Shown: positions 1 through 5,006 of the stretch, piece by piece
How the letters are laid out: each line of letters starts with the position of its first letter
How positions within the stretch are numbered: position 1 is the stretch's first letter
From: Rubritepida sp.
GTDB taxonomy: Bacteria; Pseudomonadota; Alphaproteobacteria; Acetobacterales; Acetobacteraceae
DNA: 5,006 bases
Direction: 5' to 3'
Assembly (NCBI GenBank): GCA_007129145.1
Contig: SKWC01000200.1
Location: 1 to 5,006 of the forward strand
Made by a program: the position numbers and the translations under genes
Notes under the pieces: model-generated
What the model saw: only the letters and a program-made list of their open reading frames with translations
Told to the model about the DNA's origin: nothing
Databases searched by the model: none

Positions 1-1309
1 GCTGCGCGAGCGCGGCCTCGTCATAGTTCTCGATCAATTCGTTGAACATGCGGTGCCAGTTCAACTCGGCCTTGAGGCGGAAGAAGACGCTGCCCAGGCC
101 GATCGCGGCGCGGTCCATCAGCGGGAATTCGCGCGGGATGCGCACCCCGCCCGTGGCCTTGAGGCCGCGATGCACCTCCTCCGCGACCTTGCGGCCGTGG
201 CTCGGGTCGTCGGATTGCTGGATCGGCCGCACGCGGTCGCTCAGCAGCGGCTCATAGAGGAAATCCGCCCATTTCTTCAGGATCAGCATGGTCTCGCGCG
301 AGAGGTTGCGGAAACCCCAGACCTCGAAGGCATGGTGCGCCTTGTCGTCATCGCCGTCGCGCACCGCCTCATACAGGGTGATCACGCCGGTGATGAACTG
401 CGGCGGGAAGATGCGGACCACGCCGAAGTCCAGCAGGTTGATGCCACCATCACCCTGTCGCACCTGGTAGTTGCCCAGATGCGGATCGCCATGGATCACG
501 CCGTAGCGATAGACCGGCTTGTACCACCCCGCGAACAGGGCGCGCGCATAGGCGTTGCGCTCCTCGAGCGGCGGGTCCTCCTCCAGCCGCTTCAGGATGG
601 AGCCGCCCTCCAGCCAGGTCATGGTCAGCAGCCGGCGCGTGGTCAGCGCCTCGATCGGCTCGGGCACATGCACGCTGGGCTCATCGGCCAGGATGATGCG
701 GTAGAGGCGCTGGTGCGCGGCCTCGCGCGTGTAGTCCAGCTCCTCGCGCAGGCGCTCGGCGATCTCGGCATAGGCATCGTCGTTGTCGAGCGAGCTGTCC
801 ATGCGCCGGTAGAGCTGCATCCCGAGCTTGAGCTGCTTGAGGTCCGCCTCAACCACGCTGGGCATGTCGGGGTATTGCAGCTTGCAGGCGACCTCGGTGC
901 CGTCCTGCAGGGTGGCGCGGTGAACCTGGCCCAGGCTGGCCGCGGCCGCGGCATGCTGGCCGAAGGTCTTGAAGTGCTTCTGCCAATCCGCGCCCAGCTC
1001 GGTGCCCATGCGCCGCTTCACGAAGGGCCAGCCCATGGGCGGGGCGTTCGCCTGAAGGGTTGCCAGTTCGCGGGCGTATTCGGGGGGCAGCGCCTCGGGG
1101 ATGGTGGCGAGGAACTGCGCCACCTTCATCATCGGCCCCTTCAGCCCGCCCAATATGGCCTTCAGCCCCTCGGCATGAGTGTCCTTGTTGGTGCGGATGC
1201 CGAGGTAGCGCTCGCCCGCCACGCGGGCGGCGATGCCGGTCACGGCGCCGGAGGTGCGCACCATCCGGCGCATCTCGCCGAACAGGGTGGCTTCGCTGCG
1301 CTCGTTCAC
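1..1309 (-). CDS. ABC1/UbiB/AarF-family atypical protein kinase-like protein (3' end outside window)
   Basis: An ABC1 (UbiB/COQ8-like) atypical kinase, a family tied to ubiquinone biosynthesis and lipid homeostasis and often showing ATPase rather than protein-kinase activity. I translated 436 codons from the GTG at 1309; the frame is open to base 1. Visible landmarks are a KxGQ-region variant K62-V-A-Q65, an alanine-rich nucleotide loop at 120-128 (five alanines, then SLGQ) followed by VHRA, the VACK lysine K143, an ExD motif E190-L-D192, the catalytic-loop motif HGDPHLGN at 273-280 and DFG at 294-296. The part seen resembles full-length soluble members of about 440-450 residues, so probably only a few residues are missing. 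No hydrophobic C-terminal helix pair like that of E. coli UbiB is visible. The GTG start is chosen because it overlaps the upstream peptidase stop (GTGA) and has GGAG eight bases upstream; ATG at codon 13 is the alternative. The family is secure, but the true substrate is unknown, so no symbol is given. Confidence 0.93.
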   Translation of the reverse strand, partial: MNERSEATLFGEMRRMVRTSGAVTGIAARVAGERYLGIRTNKDTHAEGLKAILGGLKGPMMKVAQFLATIPEALPPEYARELATLQANAPPMGWPFVKRRMGTELGADWQKHFKTFGQHAAAAASLGQVHRATLQDGTEVACKLQYPDMPSVVEADLKQLKLGMQLYRRMDSSLDNDDAYAEIAERLREELDYTREAAHQRLYRIILADEPSVHVPEPIEALTTRRLLTMTWLEGGSILKRLEEDPPLEERNAYARALFAGWYKPVYRYGVIHGDPHLGNYQVRQGDGGINLLDFGVVRIFPPQFITGVITLYEAVRDGDDDKAHHAFEVWGFRNLSRETMLILKKWADFLYEPLLSDRVRPIQQSDDPSHGRKVAEEVHRGLKATGGVRIPREFPLMDRAAIGLGSVFFRLKAELNWHRMFNELIENYDEAALAQ

Positions 1310-3132
1310 GCGGTGGTCTCCAGCTCGTCGATGAAGCCGCTGATGACGTCGAGGCCCCGCGTCCAGAAGGCCGGGTCCGAGGCGTCGAGGCCGAAGGGCG
1401 CCAGAAGCTCGCGGTGGCGCAGCGTGCCGCCGGCGCGCAGCATGTCGAGGTATTTCTCCTCGAAGCCCGCGACCTTGCCGTCGCGGTACACGCCATACAG
1501 CGCGTTCACCAGGCAGTCCCCGAAGGCATAGGCATAGACGTAGAAGGGCGAGTGCACGAAATGCGGGATGTAGGCCCAATAGACGGCGTAGTCCGGCGTG
1601 AACTCGAAGGCGGGGCCGAGGCTTTCGGTCTGCACCTGCATCCAGATCTCGCCGATGCGCTCCGCGCTCAGCTCACCCTCGCGGCGGGCGCCGTGCAGCA
1701 GCGTCTCGAAGCGGTAGAAGGCGATCTGGCGCACCACCGTGTTCAGCATGTCCTCGACCTTGCCGGCCAGCAGCAGGCGGCGGCGGGCGGGGTCGCGCTC
1801 GGCGTCGAGCATGGCGCGGAAGGTCAGCATCTCGCCGAAGACGCTGGCGGTCTCGGCCAGGGTCAGCGGCGTGCTGCTCATCAGATAGCCCTGCTCGGCG
1901 GCCAGGCGCTGGTGCACCCCATGGCCGAGCTCATGGGCGAGCGTCATCACGTCGCGCGCCTTGCCGTGGTAGTTCAGCAGCAGATAGGGGTGCGCGGAGG
2001 GCACGGTGGGATGGGCGAAGGCGCCCGAGGCCTTGCCCGGGCGCAGCGCCGCGTCGATCCAGGGCTTCTCGAAGAAGGGCGCGGCCAGCGCCTCCAGCCG
2101 GGGCGAGAAGCCGCCATAGGCGCCGCGCACGCGGCGCACCGCCTCGGGCCAGGGGATGGTCGCGTCATCGTCGCGCGGCAGCGGCGCGTTGCGGTCCCAA
2201 TGCTGCAGCTTCGCAAGCCCCAGCCACTTCGCCTTCATCGCGTAGTAGCGGTGCGACAGCCGCGGATAGGCGGCGCGCACCGCCTCGACCAGCGCGTCCA
2301 CCACCCCGTCCTCGACCATGTTGGACAGGTTCCGCGCAGAGCCGGGGCGCGGATACTTGCGCCAGCGGTCCATGACCTCCTTGTCCTTGACCAGGGTGTT
2401 GGTGATCAGCCCGAACAGGCGGATGCGCTCCTGGAAGGCGGCAGAGACGCCGCGGGACGCGGCCTCGCGCACGCCGCGGTCCTTGTCCGAGAGCTTGTTC
2501 AGCGCCGCCGAGACCGAGAGATCCTCCTCGGCCACGCGCACGGTCATGTTCGCCATGGTCTCGTCGAACAGGCGGTTCCAGGCGGCGCGGCCGGTCACCT
2601 CCTTCTCGTGCAGCAGCTTCTCCATCTCGTCGGGAAGCTGGTGCGGCAGCCACACGCGCAGGTCGCGCAGCCAGGGCTGCCAGCGGCGCAGCGCGGCGCT
2701 CTCGGCCAGCTTCGCCTCCAGCGGGCCCTGCTCCAGCCGGTTCAACTCCAGCGTGAAGAACACCAGATGCGAGGAGACCGCCGTCACGCGCTCCTGCATG
2801 GTCTGGTAGAAGCGGCCGTTCCCGGCGTCCTGCGCATCGCCCGAGAAGACGAGCTGCGCGTAGCTCATGACCCGGCCCAGCACCTCCTCGATGCGCTCAT
2901 AGGTGGCGATCGCGGCGGCCAGCGCATCGCCCTTCAGCGCGCCGAGCTTGCCGGCATGCGCCGCCTCGAAGCCGCGCGCGTCATCCTCGGCGCGGTCGAG
3001 ATCCGCCGTCAGCGCCGGGTCGGCCGGGCCGCGGTAGAGGTCGGACAGATCCCAGGCGGGGAGGGCGGCGTCTCCTCCGGTGGTGTCGAGGGGGGCGCGC
3101 GGGGGCGGTGGGCGGAGATGCATGGCCTTCAT
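1306..3132 (-). CDS. M3 family oligoendopeptidase (PepF-type zinc metallopeptidase)
   Basis: A cytosolic zinc metallopeptidase that cleaves short peptides, as in the oligoendopeptidase F / M3B family; 608 residues, the usual size. The N-terminal part (about 25-200) begins with the family-like segment LPAWDLSDLY and is the mostly helical lid region. The catalytic core carries H400-E-L-G-H404 followed by GVHQ. E427 lies 23 residues after the second His in an ExxSxxxE motif (E427 to E434), matching the third zinc ligand of M3 peptidases, with E401 as general base. The C-terminal substrate-binding signature is IPHFVHSPFYVYAYAFG at 522-538, rich in His and Tyr. No signal peptide or membrane segment is seen. 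The start at 3132 has a GGTGG-like ribosome site a few bases upstream. ATG at 3123 is a close alternative, and the open frame runs to 3462 only as antisense of the ligase. The N-terminus is proline-rich before the conserved fold. The stop overlaps the next gene's start by four bases. Confidence 0.95.
   Translation of the reverse strand: MKAMHLRPPPPRAPLDTTGGDAALPAWDLSDLYRGPADPALTADLDRAEDDARGFEAAHAGKLGALKGDALAAAIATYERIEEVLGRVMSYAQLVFSGDAQDAGNGRFYQTMQERVTAVSSHLVFFTLELNRLEQGPLEAKLAESAALRRWQPWLRDLRVWLPHQLPDEMEKLLHEKEVTGRAAWNRLFDETMANMTVRVAEEDLSVSAALNKLSDKDRGVREAASRGVSAAFQERIRLFGLITNTLVKDKEVMDRWRKYPRPGSARNLSNMVEDGVVDALVEAVRAAYPRLSHRYYAMKAKWLGLAKLQHWDRNAPLPRDDDATIPWPEAVRRVRGAYGGFSPRLEALAAPFFEKPWIDAALRPGKASGAFAHPTVPSAHPYLLLNYHGKARDVMTLAHELGHGVHQRLAAEQGYLMSSTPLTLAETASVFGEMLTFRAMLDAERDPARRRLLLAGKVEDMLNTVVRQIAFYRFETLLHGARREGELSAERIGEIWMQVQTESLGPAFEFTPDYAVYWAYIPHFVHSPFYVYAYAFGDCLVNALYGVYRDGKVAGFEEKYLDMLRAGGTLRHRELLAPFGLDASDPAFWTRGLDVISGFIDELETTA
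1318..1321 (-). promoter_or_regulatory. Ribosome binding site for the ABC1 kinase GTG start
   Basis: GGAG on the minus strand lies inside the last codons of the peptidase gene, eight bases before the GTG at 1309. Together with the GTGA stop/start overlap it supports this start and suggests translational coupling: ribosomes finishing the peptidase could re-initiate on the kinase. Confidence 0.6.
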
Positions 3133-3157
3133 ATATGCCACCCAGCGGGCGGGCCAA

Positions 3158-3169
3158 GGCGGCGCCGCC
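3158..3169. repeat. Perfect 12-bp GC palindrome in the divergent spacer
   Basis: GGCGGCGCCGCC reads the same on both strands and ends three bases before the ligase Shine-Dalgarno. It could be an operator half-site pair or a small mRNA structure near the ribosome site. In DNA this GC-rich a 12-bp palindrome could also be chance. No regulator is identified. Confidence 0.35.
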
Positions 3170-3172
3170 CCG

Positions 3173-3179
3173 AAGGAGG
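3173..3179 (+). promoter_or_regulatory. Strong Shine-Dalgarno for the acyl-CoA ligase
   Basis: AAGGAGG lies five bases before ATG 3185, near-perfect complementarity to the 16S rRNA tail. It fixes the ligase start at 3185 rather than the in-frame ATG at 3080, which would overlap the divergent peptidase start and add a low-complexity glycine/arginine leader. Confidence 0.85.
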
Positions 3180-3184
3180 AAAAC

Positions 3185-4894
3185 ATGCCCGAGGAAGCGC
3201 CACGCTGGACCAGCCTGCCGGGGATGATGCTCGGCCTCGCGCGGCGGCATCCGGACCGGCCGATGCTCACGCGCTGGAAGGATGGCGCCTGGGTGCGCAT
3301 GGTCTGGGGCGAATTCGCGATGAAGGTCTCGGCGGTGGCGGCCTGGCTGCGCGCGGCGGGTGTCGCCCCGGGGGACCGCGTGCTGCTGGTCAGCGAGAAC
3401 CGGCCCGAGTTCCTGATCGCCGATGTCGCGGTCATGAGCATCGGCGCCGTGACGGTGCCCACCTACACCACGAACACCGTGCACGACCACGCCCACATCC
3501 TGCGCGATTCCGGGGCGCGGGCCGCGATCGTCTCGACCACGGCGCTGGCGCGCGCGGTGACCGCCGGCGCCACCGAGGCGGAGGGGCTCGCCCTCCTGCT
3601 GTGCATGGGGCCCGGCGCCGCCGCCCCGCCGGGTGCGCGGCTGGCCACCTGGGCCGAGGCCGAGGCCACGCCCAACGACCCCGCCATGCTGATGGCCGAG
3701 GTCGAGCACATCCCCGAGGGGCGGCTCGCCTGTCTGATCTACACCTCCGGCACCGGCGGCGCGCCCAAGGGGGTGATGCTGCCGCACCGCGCCCTGCTGG
3801 CGAACCGCGAGGGCGTGCGGCCGCTGATCGAGCGGCTCAATGTCGCGGGCGAGCGCTACCTCTCCTTCCTGCCCATGTCGCACAGCTACGAGCACACGGT
3901 GGGCGGCTTCTTGCTGCCCTCCTTCGGCATGGAGGTGGTCTATTCGCGCGGCGCCGAGCGGCTGGGCGCTGAGATGGCCGAATTCAAACCCGCCATTATC
4001 ACCGCAGTTCCGCGCCTGTTCGAGGTGCTGCGCACACGCATCCTGGCCCAGGTCGAGAAGGACGGCGGGCTGAAGGCCAAGCTGTTCCACCGTGCCCTGG
4101 CGCTGGGGCTGCGGCGGCTGGACGGGCCTGCGCTGTCATGGCTGGAGAATGTCCAGCTCGGGCTGCTCGACCGGCTGGTGGGGGCGAAGATCCGCGCCCG
4201 CTTCGGCGGCAAGCTGCGCGCGCTGGTCTCGGGCAGCGCCCGGCTCGATCCCGAATTGTCGGCCTTCTTCCTCGCCTTCGGCCTGCCGCTGATCCAGGGC
4301 TACGGCCAGAGCGAGGCCGGGCCCGTCATCAGCGTGAACCTGCCCTGGGACAACGACCGGCGCACGGTGGGCCCGGCGCTCCCCGGGGTGGAGCTGCGCA
4401 TCGCTGGGGATGGCGAGATCCTGGTGCGCGGCGATCTGGTCATGGACGGCTACTGGAACCGGCCCGAGGCCAGCGCTGCCGCCATCCAGGACGGCTGGCT
4501 GCACACCGGCGACGTCGGCCGGCTGGAGGGGGGCAAGCTGGTCATCACCGACCGCAAGCGCGACTTCATCAAGCTGAAGGGCGGGGACATGGTCGCTCCC
4601 TCGAAGCTGGAGGCGCTGCTGGTGGGCGAGCCCGAGATCGCCCAGGCGGTCGCCGCCGGCGAGGGCCTGGCCGGGGTGGTGGCGCTGCTGGTGCCCGCCG
4701 AGGGCGCGGCCGATGGGCTGGGGGCGGCGGTGGCGCGGGTGAACGCCAAGCTCTCGCCGATCGAGCGCATTCGCCGCTGGAAGGCGGTGCCCGAGCCCTT
4801 CAGCGTCGAGAACGAGCTGCTGACGCCCACCATGAAGGTGCGGCGCCGCGCGGTGATCGAGCGCTACCGCGACAGCCTGGAGGAGCTGGGCTGA
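3185..4894 (+). CDS. AMP-forming long-chain acyl-CoA synthetase (fatty acid--CoA ligase)
   Basis: A 569-residue member of the ANL adenylating superfamily that activates a carboxylic acid with ATP to acyl-AMP and then forms the CoA thioester. It fits best with the long-chain FAA1/FadD15-like group (COG1022 style), which feeds beta-oxidation or lipid synthesis. Motifs in order are the phosphate loop Y186-TSGTGGAPKG at 186-196, SHSYEHT in the fatty-acid domain, an FKPAIITAVPRLFEVL segment typical of this group, the A5-like Y373-GQSE at 373-377, GWLHTGD at 437-443 with D443 expected to bind ribose, the hinge region DRKRDFIKLKGG at 456-467, and the C-terminal LTPTMK with K551 as the likely adenylation lysine. 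All catalytic blocks are present and the gene looks intact. No signal peptide or membrane helix is seen. Chain-length preference cannot be read from sequence; a medium-chain or aryl acid substrate is less likely but not excluded. It is divergent from the peptidase gene and monocistronic as far as visible. Confidence 0.93.
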   Translation: MPEEAPRWTSLPGMMLGLARRHPDRPMLTRWKDGAWVRMVWGEFAMKVSAVAAWLRAAGVAPGDRVLLVSENRPEFLIADVAVMSIGAVTVPTYTTNTVHDHAHILRDSGARAAIVSTTALARAVTAGATEAEGLALLLCMGPGAAAPPGARLATWAEAEATPNDPAMLMAEVEHIPEGRLACLIYTSGTGGAPKGVMLPHRALLANREGVRPLIERLNVAGERYLSFLPMSHSYEHTVGGFLLPSFGMEVVYSRGAERLGAEMAEFKPAIITAVPRLFEVLRTRILAQVEKDGGLKAKLFHRALALGLRRLDGPALSWLENVQLGLLDRLVGAKIRARFGGKLRALVSGSARLDPELSAFFLAFGLPLIQGYGQSEAGPVISVNLPWDNDRRTVGPALPGVELRIAGDGEILVRGDLVMDGYWNRPEASAAAIQDGWLHTGDVGRLEGGKLVITDRKRDFIKLKGGDMVAPSKLEALLVGEPEIAQAVAAGEGLAGVVALLVPAEGAADGLGAAVARVNAKLSPIERIRRWKAVPEPFSVENELLTPTMKVRRRAVIERYRDSLEELG

Positions 4895-5006
4895 CCTCCT
4901 GCCGCGAGGCGCAGCCCACCCGCGCTCAGCGCCCGCGCGGCCGTCTCCAGCGCCGGATAGGCGCGGTGCGCGGCCAGCGGCGGTGCCAGCGCCTGCATCA
5001 GCGCGA
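4864..5006 (-). CDS. Possible C-terminal end of an unidentified convergent gene (partial)
   Basis: On the minus strand one frame is open from the window edge to a TAG at 4864-4866, giving about 46 residues beginning ALMQALAPPLAAHRAYPALE and ending SSSRLSR. The amphipathic, alanine/leucine-rich start looks protein-like, while the last dozen residues overlap the end of the acyl-CoA ligase gene by 31 bases on the opposite strand. I do not recognise the family. Two plus-strand frames are also open over this short GC-rich stretch, so coding is plausible rather than proven. If real, the gene converges on the ligase. Confidence 0.45.
   Translation of the reverse strand, partial: ALMQALAPPLAAHRAYPALETAARALSAGGLRLAAGGQPSSSRLSR
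4888..4917. terminator. GC-rich hairpin at the end of the acyl-CoA ligase, possible bidirectional terminator
   Basis: GGGCTG (4888-4893) pairs with CAGCCC (4912-4917), and inside it CCTC (4895-4898) pairs with GAGG (4906-4909). This makes a ten-pair stem with a small internal loop and a seven-base apical loop, and it spans the ligase stop codon. There is no T-tract on either strand, so it is not a classical intrinsic terminator. High-GC bacteria can use such hairpins or Rho, and its position between convergent ends fits a terminator or 3'-end stabiliser. Confidence 0.35.

Larger units (their letters stand above)
3133..3184. promoter_or_regulatory. Divergent intergenic spacer with probable promoter elements
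   Basis: This 52-bp gap is the only non-coding DNA between the divergent peptidase and ligase genes. It begins with a short AT stretch (TATAT at 3132-3136) that stands out in this GC-rich window and could act as a -10 element for the rightward ligase gene. No convincing -35 hexamer is seen in front of it. The gap is too short to hold two separate full promoters, so at least one probably extends into a neighbouring coding region. The role is inferred from position. Confidence 0.4.

Noticed and set aside
53..1531. 492-codon plus-strand open frame over the ABC1 kinase region.
   Set aside because: It is antisense to a kinase with all family motifs, its product is low-complexity and rich in Ala, Gly, Leu and Arg with no recognisable domain, and it arises from GC-biased codon use on the real strand.
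3080..3184. N-terminal extension of the acyl-CoA ligase to ATG 3080.
   Set aside because: AAGGAGG at 3173-3179 is correctly spaced for ATG 3185, and the extension would be a glycine/arginine-rich leader overlapping the peptidase N-terminus.
3133..3462. N-terminal extension of the peptidase frame up to an ATG at 3462.
   Set aside because: The extra 110 residues lie antisense to the ligase start and its strong Shine-Dalgarno, lack family similarity, and would make the protein much longer than the usual roughly 600 residues.
1060..3972. 970-codon plus-strand open frame spanning the peptidase and part of the ligase.
   Set aside because: It runs antisense through the whole M3 peptidase, then in the wrong frame through the ligase, crossing two genes with clear catalytic motifs. 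The composition is typical of a high-GC shadow frame.
2981..4090. 369-codon minus-strand open frame antisense to the ligase.
   Set aside because: It is rich in Gly, Arg, His and Gln with no motif, and it overlaps the ligase and the peptidase start in another frame.
1..5006. A novel defence, mobile or biosynthetic system.
   Set aside because: All of the large coding regions are recognisable metabolic families. I saw no transposase, integrase, toxin-antitoxin pair, direct-repeat array or compositional break.

Overview
The window is very GC-rich and densely coding, with strong G/C bias at third codon positions, so several long antisense reading frames stay open by chance. Gene content and protein sequence (an alphaproteobacterial-style ABC1 kinase, a PepF-type M3 peptidase and a long-chain acyl-CoA ligase) suggest a high-GC alphaproteobacterium. 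Rhodospirillales/Acetobacteraceae, for example a Roseomonas-like genus, is my best guess. That placement is inferred from composition and protein style, not from a search.

Layout, left to right. Bases 1-1309 (minus strand) hold almost all of an ABC1/UbiB/AarF-family atypical kinase whose 3' end leaves the window at base 1. Bases 1306-3132 (minus) hold a complete M3 family oligoendopeptidase (PepF type). Its stop codon overlaps the GTG start of the kinase gene in the sequence GTGA, so the two form a tightly coupled unit read peptidase first, kinase second. Bases 3133-3184 are a 52-bp divergent intergenic gap with a perfect 12-bp GC palindrome and a strong Shine-Dalgarno. Bases 3185-4894 (plus) hold a complete AMP-forming long-chain acyl-CoA synthetase. 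The last about 140 bases probably carry the 3' end of an unidentified convergent gene on the minus strand, with a GC-rich hairpin at the convergence point.

Functionally the window looks like housekeeping metabolism. The ligase would activate fatty acids to acyl-CoA, the peptidase would degrade short cytosolic peptides, and the kinase belongs to the family linked to ubiquinone and isoprenoid-lipid biology. No shared pathway is demonstrated. I see no mobile element, CRISPR array, tRNA, rRNA or sign of recent transfer, and no convincing undescribed system. The points worth a second look are motif variants in the kinase and ligase, the coupled gene pair, the compact divergent spacer and the convergent hairpin.
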